In this document: positions 41,487 to 51,909 of the stretch, in pieces
How positions within the stretch are numbered: position 1 is the stretch's first letter
How the letters are laid out: every line of letters begins with the position of its first letter
Assembly (NCBI RefSeq): GCF_022370755.2
Contig: NZ_CP092364.2
Coordinates: 930,001 to 994,000 of the forward strand
Direction: 5' to 3'
Length of the DNA: 64,000 bases
Source of the DNA: Mycolicibacterium goodii
GTDB taxonomy: Bacteria; Actinomycetota; Actinomycetes; Mycobacteriales; Mycobacteriaceae
Program-made: the position numbers and the translations under genes
Notes under the pieces: model-generated
Database searches by the model: none
Seen by the model: only the letters and a program-made list of their open reading frames with translations
What the model was told of the DNA's origin: nothing

Positions 41487-42709
41487 CCGAGAAGACCACA
41501 TGCGCCATCGCAGGCGGTGGCCCCGCAGGCATGGTGCTCGCACTGCTGTTGGCCCGCGCGGGCATCGAGGTCACGGTGTTCGAGAAACACGCCGACTTCC
41601 TCCGCGACTTCCGCGGGGACACCGTGCATCCGGCGACCCTGCGCCTGCTCGACGAACTCGGACTGTTCGAGAAGTTCGACGCGCTGCCGCACAGCCGGGT
41701 CGAGCGGGCACGGTTCGACCTCGGCGGCCGCGAGGTCACCGTCGTCGACTTCGGGCGGTTGCGCCTGCCGCACCGCTACATCGCGCTGGTTCCCCAGTGG
41801 GATTTCCTCGACCTGCTCGCCGACGCGTGCAAGGAGGAGCCGACGTTCACGCTGCGGATGCAGACCGAGGTCACCGGGCTGCTCCGGGAGGGCTCGGCGG
41901 TCACCGGCGTGCGTTACGAGGGGCCCGACGGGCCCGGGGAACTGCGTGCCGACCTCACCGTCGCCTGCGACGGACGGACATCGACCGTGCGCCGCGCGGC
42001 CGGCTTGCCGCCACGCGAGTTCGCGGTGCCGTTCGATGTGGGCTGGTTCCGCCTCGACCGCATCAAGGAGACCGCATACCAGCTCACGCCGCGGCTCTCA
42101 CCCGGGCTGGCGCTCATCCTCATCCCGCGTGAGGGCTACTTCCAGGCAGGGTGCTTCCTGCCCAAGGGCGGCGAACCGCAGTTGCAGGCGCGCGGCCTGG
42201 ACACCTTCCGCGCGCAGGTGGCCGAACTGGTGCCCGAGGCGTCGGTCGACGGCCTGACGTCCTGGGACGACGTCAAGGTGCTCGACGTGCGGGTGAACCG
42301 GCTGCGTCGCTGGTACCGCAGCGGGCTGCTGTGCATCGGCGACGCCGCGCACGCGATGTCACCGGTCGGTGGCGTCGGCATCAACCTGGCGATCGCCGAT
42401 GCGGTGGCGACGGCGCGCATCCTCGCCGAGCCGTTGCGCACCGGACGACTCACCGAACGTGACCTGGCCGCGGTCCAGAAGCGCCGGTACCTGCCCGCCG
42501 TCGTCATCCAGGCCGTCCAGCGGCTCATGCACAGGGGTCTGGTGCGGGCGGTGCTCGGGCGTGACATCACGCCGCCGCCGGAGGGCGCACTCAGGGTGCT
42601 CGGGGCGGTACTGACCCGGTTCCCCGGCCTGTCGAAGATTCCGGCCTATCTCGTCGGGGTGGGCCCGCTGCCCGAGCACGCGCCGGACTTCGCGCGGCGC
42701 CCACGCTGA
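41483..42709 (+). CDS. FAD-dependent monooxygenase (PHBH fold)
   Basis: A 408-residue flavoprotein monooxygenase. The Rossmann motif is AIAGGGPAGMVLALLLAR, the second NAD(P)H/FAD motif is in TVACDGRTSTVRRAAG, and the FAD ribityl-binding motif is CIGDAAHAMSPVGGVGINLAIADA. It should hydroxylate an aromatic or polyketide-like compound with NAD(P)H and oxygen. It overlaps the TetR gene by four bases, which is typical of inducible detoxification or antibiotic (for example rifampicin- or tetracycline-type) oxygenases; the specific substrate is not shown by the sequence. Confidence 0.87.
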   Translation: MTEKTTCAIAGGGPAGMVLALLLARAGIEVTVFEKHADFLRDFRGDTVHPATLRLLDELGLFEKFDALPHSRVERARFDLGGREVTVVDFGRLRLPHRYIALVPQWDFLDLLADACKEEPTFTLRMQTEVTGLLREGSAVTGVRYEGPDGPGELRADLTVACDGRTSTVRRAAGLPPREFAVPFDVGWFRLDRIKETAYQLTPRLSPGLALILIPREGYFQAGCFLPKGGEPQLQARGLDTFRAQVAELVPEASVDGLTSWDDVKVLDVRVNRLRRWYRSGLLCIGDAAHAMSPVGGVGINLAIADAVATARILAEPLRTGRLTERDLAAVQKRRYLPAVVIQAVQRLMHRGLVRAVLGRDITPPPEGALRVLGAVLTRFPGLSKIPAYLVGVGPLPEHAPDFARRPR

Positions 42710-42928
42710 TCGTCCACCAGGGTCGGTACGGGAGGCATCACCTGCGAACAACCTGATCATGATCCGGCCATCCCGAAAATCCGCATGTGGTGCGAGCTTT
42801 CGCGGACGGGCACGAATTGTGGTCTTCGTCTCGTCGGCGCGCGGAATAAAACTGGCATCGGGTGCCTTATACCTGGCGGCGTCGCTCACAAAGAGCGGTC
42901 GGCCCGAGACCGAGTGGGGTGGTCAGAG

Positions 42929-43186
42929 GTGTATTCAAAGACGCAGAAGTTCAAGGCGCACTTCAAGATCGTGTCAGGTATCGCCGGACTCTCAGCAGTT
43001 GTCGCAATGGGTGCTCTCGGTGTGGCGGCAGGTCATGCGCCGGATCACGGCCCGGATTACGCGATGGGCTCCATGCAGACAGGGGCCACCGTCACGCAGT
43101 CGACAGCGCCCACGGCGCCGGAAACGTCGATGGCCAAGCCGTTCTTCACATTCACGACGCCCGAGGGCTTCGCTGTGCCGCACTGA
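42929..43186 (+). CDS. Small exported protein, ETS-AxP family member 4
   Basis: An 85-residue protein starting at GTG 42929 after GGTCAGAG. Residues 12-38 form a signal segment (KIVSGIAGLSAVVAMGALGV). The tail holds STAPTAPETSMAKP and ends TTPEGFAVPH. It is clearly related to the gene at 15456, 27 kb away, including the final F-A-x-P-H. The frame reaches back to 42785, but that part has poor codon bias and no export signal at its N terminus. The FAD monooxygenase ends 219 bases upstream. Function unknown. Confidence 0.65.
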   Translation: MYSKTQKFKAHFKIVSGIAGLSAVVAMGALGVAAGHAPDHGPDYAMGSMQTGATVTQSTAPTAPETSMAKPFFTFTTPEGFAVPH

Positions 43187-43720
43187 TGGTCCACGCGATG
43201 CGTGATCCGCACGTGTGTGCCGGTAGGTTGACGGTTCGGCTCAGGCCGGCGTCGGACCCAGATGGAGTCGCTGTTGCTCGGGTCGACGATCGGCGCGAAA
43301 GGTGCTGAGATCCCGACGATCACGGGATCTCGCTGTTCCGTCTGATGCCAACATCTGGGCGTTGATTGTTCGAACACTCGACTGGACGTGACCTGGGATC
43401 GTCGGTGCGACAAGACAGTTCGCCGTAGCTGGCACCCATATTTGGACACCCGGCCAGCACTCATGCCGACTCTGTGGGCAGAAGTGTTACGAATTCACGC
43501 GGCAGAACGTTCACCGGTCTGTGTATGGACAATCGCACATTCGGCGCGACGTCGAACCATCCGACACATTCGACATGTCGCATCGGAGCCTTTCCGGAAC
43601 CAGGGCGATCAAATCCCCTGGTGGAGTCAATTTCGCGTCCCGGATTGCCGGTTGTGAGACGTATCTTCACAGTTCAGAGTCACAGTCTTCTTGCAGGTTT
43701 CGTGGCGTAGTCTCCGAAAT
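43187..43720. other. 534-base gene-free stretch of lower GC
   Basis: No frame here has the codon bias of its neighbours, although several short overlapping ones exist on both strands. The base composition is visibly less GC-rich than the flanks, especially 43320-43700. I see no tRNA, insertion-sequence end or long repeat. It should hold the promoter of the methyltransferase gene and might encode a small RNA or be the scar of a lost gene. Confidence 0.5.
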
Positions 43721-44815
43721 ATGTTGAGCAGGAGCGCTATCTGCCGCGAAGTCGTCATGATGCGCGCATTTCAGAACCGCTTCGTCGGACCGGTGTTGCG
43801 CCGCGCCACCGGTCCGGAAAAGATAATGCGCGAGGGCATGGGATTCTGGGCGTCCCGCGTTGTGCTCATCGCGGTTGAGTCCGGTCTGTTCACCGATCTG
43901 GCGACGGGGCCTGCGACGTCGAACGAACTCATGAACCGGCTCGGCTGGCATCCGCGAGCGACGGGCGCACTTCTGGACGCGCTGGTAGGGCTTGGACTGC
44001 TCAAGCGCGACCGCACCGGCCGATACCGGAACTCCCTGCGGGCGAGCCTTTTCCTGGACCGCAGGAAGCCCAGCTACATCGGGGGCTTGATGGAGCTGTC
44101 CAGCACACGGCTCTATGACCTCTGGTCGGGACTCGGTGATCTGCTCACCACGGGAGAGCCCGTCGCCGAAGAGGAGACCGGCGACAACGAGTTCTTCACC
44201 ACGCTCTACCGGGATCCCGACGCGCTCAAGCAGTTCCTGTCCGGGATGACCGGTATCTCCACCGCGGAAGCGACACTGATCGCCGCGCGGTTCCCTTGGA
44301 AGCGTTTCCGCACCTTCGCCGACATCGGTGGCGCGCAGGGCGCGTTGTCGACACGCGTCGCGCTGACCCACCCGCATCTGACCGGTATCAGCTACGACCT
44401 GGCCGCAGTTGGGCCCATCTTCGAGGAGTACGTGGCTTCGTTCGGGCTCACCGATCGACTGACCTTTGTCGTCGGCGACATGAACGAGGGCCCGCTGCCG
44501 CAGGCCGACGTGATCTCGTTCGGCCACCTGCTGCACGGGTACGGCGAGTCGACACGGCGTCGGCTGATCGGCAAGGCATACGAGGCTCTGCCACGCGGCG
44601 GCGCGCTACTCGTGTATGACGCGATGGTCAACAAGAACAGCCGGTTCAAGTACATGAGCCAGTTGTCGAGCCTGAACATCATGCTGGAGACGCGCGAGGG
44701 GTTCGAAGCGACCACCGAGCAGTGCGCTGGGTGGCTACGCGACGCCGGGTTCGGCGATGTCACGATCAAACATCTGGTCGGCCCGACATCCATGGTCTAC
44801 GGATTCAAGGCCTGA
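43721..44815 (+). CDS. SAM-dependent O-methyltransferase (family 2)
   Basis: A 364-residue methyltransferase of the plant/bacterial O-methyltransferase type (dimerisation helix-turn-helix then catalytic domain). The N-terminal part has LATGPATSNELMNRLGWHPRATGALLDALVGLGLL. The SAM motif is FADIGGAQGALSTRVAL, and the later blocks are VVGDMNEGPLPQADV and LPRGGALLVYDAMVNKN. The usual catalytic His is replaced in the region SFGHLLHGYGE by HLLHG. The start is uncertain: ATG 43721, 43757 or 43760, none with a good ribosome site. It is isolated, with the AT-richer gap before it and tRNA-Arg after it, so it may have been acquired. Confidence 0.78.
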   Translation: MLSRSAICREVVMMRAFQNRFVGPVLRRATGPEKIMREGMGFWASRVVLIAVESGLFTDLATGPATSNELMNRLGWHPRATGALLDALVGLGLLKRDRTGRYRNSLRASLFLDRRKPSYIGGLMELSSTRLYDLWSGLGDLLTTGEPVAEEETGDNEFFTTLYRDPDALKQFLSGMTGISTAEATLIAARFPWKRFRTFADIGGAQGALSTRVALTHPHLTGISYDLAAVGPIFEEYVASFGLTDRLTFVVGDMNEGPLPQADVISFGHLLHGYGESTRRRLIGKAYEALPRGGALLVYDAMVNKNSRFKYMSQLSSLNIMLETREGFEATTEQCAGWLRDAGFGDVTIKHLVGPTSMVYGFKA

Positions 44816-45008
44816 GGCGGCAGCGGCGGCGCTGCGGCGCCGGGCTTCACCGGTGCAGCGGGCTGGTCCCGCTCCTTCGTCATCTTCTAATGACCGCGCC
44901 TCCCCGGCGGACGGATCACACCTGGCCGGCTGGCAGGGCCGGTAGTTGCAACGCCGGCGAACGGTGGTTGTGACCAACGCCCGAACGGGCTCTGACGTCG
45001 AAGAACAA

Positions 45009-45084
45009 TGGTGCCCCCGGCAGGATTCGAACCTGCGGCCTTCTGCTCCGGAGGCAGACGCTCTATCCCCTGAGCTACGGGGGC
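45009..45084 (-). tRNA. tRNA-Arg (anticodon CCG)
   Basis: The reverse strand folds as a complete cloverleaf of 76 bases: acceptor GCCCCCG/CGGGGGC, D arm GCTC/GAGC, anticodon stem TCTGC/GCAGA with loop CTCCGGA (anticodon CCG, reading CGG), T arm GCAGG/CCTGC with TTCGAAT, discriminator A and an encoded CCA at 45009-45011. It is divergent from argS, the gene of the enzyme that charges it. Confidence 0.97.
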
Positions 45085-45189
45085 GCGTGCTGTGTGACAG
45101 CTGCGCCGGTTGGGCTCCGATAGCGTAGCGCATCTGTCGGCGAATACGGATTCGGGGCTGGGGGACCCAAGACCATAGGATGGACCCTC

Positions 45190-46842
45190 GTGACCCCCGC
45201 CGACCTTGCTGAGCTGCTCAAGGCCACTGCTGCGGCAGTGCTGACCGAACATGACCTGGACGTGGCCGCGTTGCCCGCCACCGTCACGGTCGAGCGTCCT
45301 CGCAACCCCGAGCACGGCGACTACGCGACCAACGTCGCGCTGCAGCTCGGTAAAAAAGTCGGTGTCAACCCGCGTGAGCTGGCCGGCTGGCTCGCCACCG
45401 CGCTGACCGCGGCCGACGGCATCGCCGCGGCCGAGGTCGCCGGGCCGGGCTTCGTCAACCTGCGCATCGAGGCGTCCGCGCAGGGCGTCATCGTCACCAA
45501 CGTGCTGGCCGCCGAGGGCAGCTACGGCTCGTCCGACCAGTACGCGGGACGCAACGTCAACCTGGAGTTCGTCTCGGCCAACCCGACCGGCCCCATCCAC
45601 ATCGGCGGCACCCGCTGGGCCGCGGTGGGTGACGCGCTGGGCCGGCTGCTGGCGACGCAGGGCGCCGACGTCACGCGGGAGTACTACTTCAACGACCACG
45701 GCGCGCAGATCGACCGGTTCGTCAACTCACTGATCGCCTCGGCCAAGGGCGAGCCGACGCCCGAGGACGGCTATGCGGGCGATTACATCGTCGACATCGC
45801 CCGGCAGGTGCTCGCCAAGGCGCCCGACGTGCTCGACCAGCCCGAGGATCAGCAGCGCGAGACATTCCGCGCCATCGGCGTCGACCTGATGTTCACGCAC
45901 ATCAAGCAATCGCTGCACGAGTTCGGCACCGACTTCGACGTGTACACCCACGAGGACTCGATGCACACCTCCGGCCGCGTCGACCAGGCCATCGCCCGGC
46001 TGCGCGAGACCGGCAACATCTACGAGAAGGACGGCGCCACCTGGCTGCGCACCACCGAGTTCGGTGACGACAAGGACCGCGTCGTCATCAAGAGCGACGG
46101 CAACGCCGCCTACATCGCCGGCGACTTGGCGTACTTCCTGGACAAGCGCCAGCGTGGTTTCGACCTGTGCATCTACATGCTCGGCGCCGACCACCACGGC
46201 TACATCGCGCGCCTCAAGGCCGCCGCGGCCGCGCTCGGCGACGATCCGGACACCGTCGAGGTCCTCATCGGGCAGATGGTCAACCTGGTGCGCGACGGGC
46301 AGCCGGTGCGGATGAGCAAGCGCGCGGGCACCGTGATCACGCTCGACGACCTCGTCGAGGCCATCGGGGTCGACGCCGCGCGGTACTCGCTGATCCGCTC
46401 TTCGGTGGACACCCCCATCGACATCGACCTCCAGTTGTGGTCGAGCGCGTCCAACGAGAACCCGGTCTACTACGTGCAGTACGCGCACGCGCGGCTGTGC
46501 GCGCTGGCCCGCAACGCCGCCGATCTCGGCGTGACGGTGGACACCGCGCACCTGGACCTGCTCACGCACGACAAAGAGGGCGCGCTCATCCGCACCCTGG
46601 GCGAGTTCCCTCGCGTGCTCAAGACCGCGGCCGCGCTGCGTGAGCCGCACCGGGTGTGCCGCTACCTGGAGGATCTGGCCGGCGACTACCACCGCTTCTA
46701 CGATTCGTGCCGCGTGCTGCCGCAGGGTGACGAGGAACCCGGCGACCTGCACTCGGCCCGCCTCGCGCTGTGCCGCGCGACGCGCCAGGTGATCGCCAAC
46801 GGCCTGGCGATCCTCGGTGTCAGCGCCCCGGAGCGGATGTGA
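45190..46842 (+). CDS. argS: Arginyl-tRNA synthetase
   Basis: A 550-residue class I synthetase that charges tRNA-Arg in the cytoplasm. It has the Arg-specific N-terminal domain ([15 protein letters not shown]), the HIGH motif as HIGG in [13 protein letters not shown] (137-140), the KMSKS-equivalent RMSKRAG and the anticodon-binding helical C domain with [16 protein letters not shown] 45190 is used. The TGA overlaps the GTG of lysA (GTGA, 46839-46842), as in other actinobacteria. The tRNA-Arg gene lies 105 bases upstream on the other strand. Confidence 0.96.
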   Translation: MTPADLAELLKATAAAVLTEHDLDVAALPATVTVERPRNPEHGDYATNVALQLGKKVGVNPRELAGWLATALTAADGIAAAEVAGPGFVNLRIEASAQGVIVTNVLAAEGSYGSSDQYAGRNVNLEFVSANPTGPIHIGGTRWAAVGDALGRLLATQGADVTREYYFNDHGAQIDRFVNSLIASAKGEPTPEDGYAGDYIVDIARQVLAKAPDVLDQPEDQQRETFRAIGVDLMFTHIKQSLHEFGTDFDVYTHEDSMHTSGRVDQAIARLRETGNIYEKDGATWLRTTEFGDDKDRVVIKSDGNAAYIAGDLAYFLDKRQRGFDLCIYMLGADHHGYIARLKAAAAALGDDPDTVEVLIGQMVNLVRDGQPVRMSKRAGTVITLDDLVEAIGVDAARYSLIRSSVDTPIDIDLQLWSSASNENPVYYVQYAHARLCALARNAADLGVTVDTAHLDLLTHDKEGALIRTLGEFPRVLKTAAALREPHRVCRYLEDLAGDYHRFYDSCRVLPQGDEEPGDLHSARLALCRATRQVIANGLAILGVSAPERM

Positions 46843-48263
46843 ACGCGCATCCCGCCGGGCCCCGGCACGCCGAGGAACTGCACCACGCGGACATCCCGGA
46901 CAGGCCGCAGAGCCCGGACGAGATCATGCTGCTCGCCCCCAACGTCTGGCCCCGCAACCTCGTACGCGGAGACGATGGTGTGGTCTCGATCGCCGGGGTG
47001 TCGGTGACCGACCTGGCCGCCGAGTTCGGCACGCCGCTGTTCGTGATCGACGAAGACGACTTCCGCACCCGCTGCCGCGACATCGCCGCGGCGTTCGGTG
47101 GCGGTGAGTACGTGCACTACGCGGCCAAGGCGTTCTTGTGCTCGGAGATCGCCCGCTGGGTCGACGAAGAGGGCCTCTCGCTCGATGTCGCGACCGGGGG
47201 AGAACTCGCCGTCGCACTGCACGCCGGATTCCCCGCCGAACGGATCACCGTGCACGGCAACAACAAATCCGTCGCCGAACTGACCGCATCCGTTCAGGCC
47301 GGGGTAGGCCACATCGTGCTGGACTCCGAGATCGAGATCGAGCGACTCGATGCGATCGCCGGTGCCGCGGGCGTGGTCCAGGACGTGCTGGTGCGCGTCA
47401 CCGTCGGCGTGGAGGCCCACACCCACGAGTTCATCTCGACCGCGCACGAGGACCAGAAGTTCGGTTTGTCGCTGGCCACCGGTGCCGCGATGGCCGCGAT
47501 CCGCCGGGTCTTCGCGACCGACAACCTGCGCCTGGTGGGCCTGCACAGCCACATCGGCTCCCAGATCTTCGACGTCGCCGGGTTCGAGATCGCCGCGCAC
47601 CGCGTGATCGGCCTGCTGCGCGACGTGGTCGCCGAGTTCGGCGTCGAGAAGACATCGCAGATGTCGATCGTGGATCTCGGTGGCGGCCTTGGTATCTCAT
47701 ACCTCCCGCAGGACGATCCGCCGCCGATGAAGGAACTGGCCGACAAGCTGCTGGAGATCGTGCGCACCGAATCGGCCGCGGTCGGGCTGCCCACGCCCAA
47801 GCTCGTCGTCGAACCCGGTCGCGCCATCGCGGGGCCGGGCACCATCACGCTCTACGAGGTGGGCACCGTCAAGGATGTGGCCTTCGCATCCGACAAACAC
47901 CGCCGCTACGTCAGCGTCGACGGCGGCATGAGCGACAACATCCGCACGTCGCTGTACGCCGCGCAGTACGATGCCCGGCTGGTGTCGCGCACGAGCGATG
48001 CCCCGCCCGCGCTGGCGCGCATCGTCGGAAAACATTGCGAGAGTGGCGATATCGTCGTCCGGGACACGTGGGTGTCCGACGACATCGCGCCCGGCGACCT
48101 GCTCGGCGTCGCCGCGACCGGCGCGTACTGCTACTCGATGTCGAGTCGATACAACCTGCTGTGCCGCCCCGCTGTGGTGGCCGTCGCCGACGGCAAGGCA
48201 CGACTGGTGCTGCGACGGGAGACCGTCGAGGATCTTCTGAGCCTGGAGGTGAGTGGTCAATGA
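46839..48263 (+). CDS. lysA: Diaminopimelate decarboxylase
   Basis: A 474-residue PLP enzyme that converts meso-diaminopimelate to lysine. The PLP lysine is Lys97 in [13 protein letters not shown], the phosphate-binding loop is [11 protein letters not shown], the following domain has [11 protein letters not shown] and the partner-subunit cysteine motif is GKHCESGD. The GTG at 46839 overlaps the argS stop. The gene is followed by hom with a 4-base overlap. Length fits actinobacterial LysA, about 25 residues longer at the N terminus than in other phyla. Confidence 0.96.
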   Translation: MNAHPAGPRHAEELHHADIPDRPQSPDEIMLLAPNVWPRNLVRGDDGVVSIAGVSVTDLAAEFGTPLFVIDEDDFRTRCRDIAAAFGGGEYVHYAAKAFLCSEIARWVDEEGLSLDVATGGELAVALHAGFPAERITVHGNNKSVAELTASVQAGVGHIVLDSEIEIERLDAIAGAAGVVQDVLVRVTVGVEAHTHEFISTAHEDQKFGLSLATGAAMAAIRRVFATDNLRLVGLHSHIGSQIFDVAGFEIAAHRVIGLLRDVVAEFGVEKTSQMSIVDLGGGLGISYLPQDDPPPMKELADKLLEIVRTESAAVGLPTPKLVVEPGRAIAGPGTITLYEVGTVKDVAFASDKHRRYVSVDGGMSDNIRTSLYAAQYDARLVSRTSDAPPALARIVGKHCESGDIVVRDTWVSDDIAPGDLLGVAATGAYCYSMSSRYNLLCRPAVVAVADGKARLVLRRETVEDLLSLEVSGQ

Positions 48264-49579
48264 GTGAAAAGCCCATCGGTGTAGCGGTACTGGGCCTGGG
48301 GAACGTCGGCAGTGAGGTCGTGCGCATCCTCGCCGACAGCGCGGCCGATCTCGCGGCACGCATCGGTGCGCCGCTGGAACTGCGCGGTGTCGGCGTGCGC
48401 CGCGTGGCCGACGACCGCGGTGTGCCCGTCGACCTGCTCACCGACGACATCGACGCGCTGGTCTCGCGCGACGACGTCGACATCGTCGTTGAGGTCATGG
48501 GTCCGGTCGAACCGGCACGCAAGGCCATCCTGGCCGCGCTGGAGCAGGGCAAGTCCGTCATCACCGCCAACAAGGCGCTCATGGCGATGTCCACCGGCGA
48601 ACTCGCGCAGGCCGCCGAAACGGCCCGTGTGGACCTGTATTTCGAGGCCGCCGTGGCAGGCGCCATCCCGGTGATCCGCCCGCTGACGCAGTCGTTGGCC
48701 GGTGACACGGTGCAGCGCGTGGCGGGGATCGTCAACGGCACCACCAACTACATCCTGTCCGAGATGGACAGCACCGGAGCCGATTACACGAGCGCGCTGG
48801 CCGACGCGAGCGCACTCGGATACGCCGAGGCCGATCCCACCGCCGACGTGGAGGGCTACGACGCGGCGGCCAAGGCCGCGATCCTCGCCTCGATCGCGTT
48901 CCACACCCGCGTGACCGCCGACGACGTGTACCGCGAGGGCATCACCAAGGTCAGCGCCGAGGACTTCGCCTCGGCCCGGGCGCTCGGCTGCACGATCAAG
49001 CTGCTCGCGATCTGTGAGCGGCTGACCTCCGACGAGGGCAAGGACCGGGTCTCGGCCCGCGTCTACCCGGCGCTCGTCCCGCTGACCCATCCGCTGGCCG
49101 CCGTCAACGGTGCGTTCAACGCGGTCGTCGTGGAAGCCGAGGCGGCCGGGCGGCTGATGTTCTACGGTCAAGGCGCCGGCGGTGCCCCCACCGCCTCTGC
49201 GGTGATGGGAGACGTGGTGATGGCGGCGCGCAACCGGGTTCAGGGCGGGCGTGGTCCGCGCGAATCGAAATACGCCAAGCTCCCGATCGCGCCGATCGGG
49301 TTCATCCCGACGCGCTACTACGTCAACATGAACGTGGCCGACCGGCCCGGCGTGTTGTCCGCTGTGGCAGCGGAATTCGCCAAGCGCGAGGTCAGCATCT
49401 CCGAGGTGCGCCAGGAGGGAATGGTCGACGAGGGCGGCAAGCCCTGCGGTGCCCGCATCGTCGTGGTCACCCACGAGGCCACCGACGCCGCGCTGTCGGA
49501 AACCGTCGAGGCGCTCGCCGACCTCGACGTCGTGCAGAACATCAACAGCGTTCTGCGATTGGAAGGAACGAACGCATGA
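48260..49579 (+). CDS. hom: Homoserine dehydrogenase
   Basis: A 439-residue NAD(P)-dependent enzyme that reduces aspartate semialdehyde to homoserine (called thrA in M. tuberculosis). The Rossmann motif is [15 protein letters not shown], followed by ANKALMA, the catalytic domain with [12 protein letters not shown] and [13 protein letters not shown], and a C-terminal ACT domain ([17 protein letters not shown]) for threonine feedback. ATG 48260 overlaps the lysA stop. It ends overlapping thrC by four bases. Confidence 0.96.
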   Translation: MSEKPIGVAVLGLGNVGSEVVRILADSAADLAARIGAPLELRGVGVRRVADDRGVPVDLLTDDIDALVSRDDVDIVVEVMGPVEPARKAILAALEQGKSVITANKALMAMSTGELAQAAETARVDLYFEAAVAGAIPVIRPLTQSLAGDTVQRVAGIVNGTTNYILSEMDSTGADYTSALADASALGYAEADPTADVEGYDAAAKAAILASIAFHTRVTADDVYREGITKVSAEDFASARALGCTIKLLAICERLTSDEGKDRVSARVYPALVPLTHPLAAVNGAFNAVVVEAEAAGRLMFYGQGAGGAPTASAVMGDVVMAARNRVQGGRGPRESKYAKLPIAPIGFIPTRYYVNMNVADRPGVLSAVAAEFAKREVSISEVRQEGMVDEGGKPCGARIVVVTHEATDAALSETVEALADLDVVQNINSVLRLEGTNA

Positions 49580-50658
49580 GTGCAGCAAAAGCTGCGGTGC
49601 ACCGGCCCTGGCCGGGCCTGATCGAGGCCTACCGGGACCGGCTGCCGATCGGTGCCGACTGGACCACCGTGACGCTGTTGGAGGGCGGTACCCCGCTGAT
49701 CCACGCCAAGCGGATCAGCGAACTGACCGGCTGCACAGTGCATCTCAAGGTCGAGGGGCTCAACCCCACCGGCTCGTTCAAGGACCGGGGCATGACCGTG
49801 GCCGTCACCGAATCGCTGGCCCGCGGTCAGCAGGCGGTGCTGTGTGCCTCCACCGGTAACACCTCGGCGTCGGCGGCGGCGTACGCCGCGCGGGCCGGTA
49901 TCACATGTGCGGTGCTGATCCCGCAGGGCAAGATCGCCATGGGCAAGCTGGCACAGGCAGTCATGCACGGCGCCAAGATCATCCAGGTCGACGGCAACTT
50001 CGACGACTGCCTCGAGCTCGCCCGTAAGCTCACCGCCGACTTCCCGACCATCGCGCTGGTGAACTCGGTCAACCCGTACCGTATCGAGGGGCAGAAGACC
50101 GCGGCGTTCGAGATCGTCGACGCGCTCGGCACCGCTCCCGACGTGCACGCGCTGCCGGTCGGCAATGCCGGCAACATCACCGCGTACTGGAAGGGCTACT
50201 CGGAGTACCACCGCGACGGCGTCTCGGACCGGCTGCCGCGGATGCTCGGCACGCAGGCCGCCGGTGCGGCCCCACTGGTGACCGGTGCGCCGGTCAAGGA
50301 TCCCGAGACCATTGCGACCGCGATCCGCATCGGCTCGCCGGCCTCGTGGAACTCCGCCGTGGAGGCCCAGCAGCAGTCCGACGGCCGGTTCCTGGCCGCG
50401 ACGGACGAGGAGATCCTGGCCGCCTACCATCTCGTCGCTCGCGCCGAGGGCGTGTTCGTCGAACCCGCGTCCGCCGCGAGCATCGCGGGTCTGCTCAAAT
50501 CGGTCGAGGACGGTTGGGTCAAGCGTGGTTCCACGGTGGTGTGCACGGTGACCGGCAACGGTCTCAAGGACCCCGACACCGCGCTCAAGGGCATGCCCGA
50601 GGTCACCCCCGTTCCGGTCGACCCGTCCGCGGTGGTCGCCGAGCTGGGTCTGAGCTAG
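49576..50658 (+). CDS. thrC: Threonine synthase
   Basis: A 360-residue PLP enzyme that turns O-phosphohomoserine into threonine. The PLP lysine is Lys69 in [11 protein letters not shown]; the phosphate-binding loop is [14 protein letters not shown]. Length and motifs fit the short bacterial form. It overlaps hom (ATGA) and is followed after 12 bases by thrB, so the threonine branch is in one transcript with lysine formation. Confidence 0.96.
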   Translation: MSAAKAAVHRPWPGLIEAYRDRLPIGADWTTVTLLEGGTPLIHAKRISELTGCTVHLKVEGLNPTGSFKDRGMTVAVTESLARGQQAVLCASTGNTSASAAAYAARAGITCAVLIPQGKIAMGKLAQAVMHGAKIIQVDGNFDDCLELARKLTADFPTIALVNSVNPYRIEGQKTAAFEIVDALGTAPDVHALPVGNAGNITAYWKGYSEYHRDGVSDRLPRMLGTQAAGAAPLVTGAPVKDPETIATAIRIGSPASWNSAVEAQQQSDGRFLAATDEEILAAYHLVARAEGVFVEPASAASIAGLLKSVEDGWVKRGSTVVCTVTGNGLKDPDTALKGMPEVTPVPVDPSAVVAELGLS

Positions 50659-51624
<966 letters not shown>

Positions 51625-51649
51625 GCGGACACGCGGAGCACGTCATTTC

Positions 51650-51678
51650 TTGATTCCTGCTCCGAAGAGGGCTATTCT
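51650..51678 (+). promoter_or_regulatory. rho: Promoter of rho
   Basis: TTGATT (51650-51655) and TATTCT (51673-51678, TANNNT) are 17 bases apart. Transcription would start near 51685, giving a leader of about 225 bases before the rho GTG. Confidence 0.6.
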
Positions 51679-51909
51679 CGCTCTCGTCCAGCACTCGCAG
51701 GGTTCTCGCCTGCGTCGACACCAGGACGACCACCCAATCTTCTCGTGTTCTACTCGTGGACTGATGGTTCGCCGCATCGCGGCGGATCGTGGCGATCGCC
51801 GTTGCACAGGCGACGGTGTGAGTCACGCATTCAGCGGACGTGCTGAATGCGCATCGACCTTTGGGGAGCCCTCGCCCGACGCAATCAGCGAGGGAAAGAA
51901 AGGAAATCC
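51679..51909 (+). promoter_or_regulatory. rho: Long structured leader of rho
   Basis: This gene-free leader contains two hairpins near its end. The first is GCATTCAGC (51827-51835) with GCTGAATGC (51842-51850), a perfect 9-bp stem with a 6-base loop. The second is CCCTCGC (51869-51875) with GCGAGGG (51888-51894), ending 15 bases before the start codon and next to the ribosome site GAAAGGAAA. Rho is known to limit its own transcription in other bacteria by early termination in its leader; the structure here would suit that, but it is inference. Confidence 0.5.

Noticed and set aside
43388..43710. Short overlapping open frames in the gap before the methyltransferase
   Set aside because: They lack host codon bias, ribosome sites and any recognisable domain.
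45009..45084. tRNA-Arg as an integration site for a mobile element
   Set aside because: No direct repeat of the tRNA 3' end and no integrase or phage gene is visible in the flanks.
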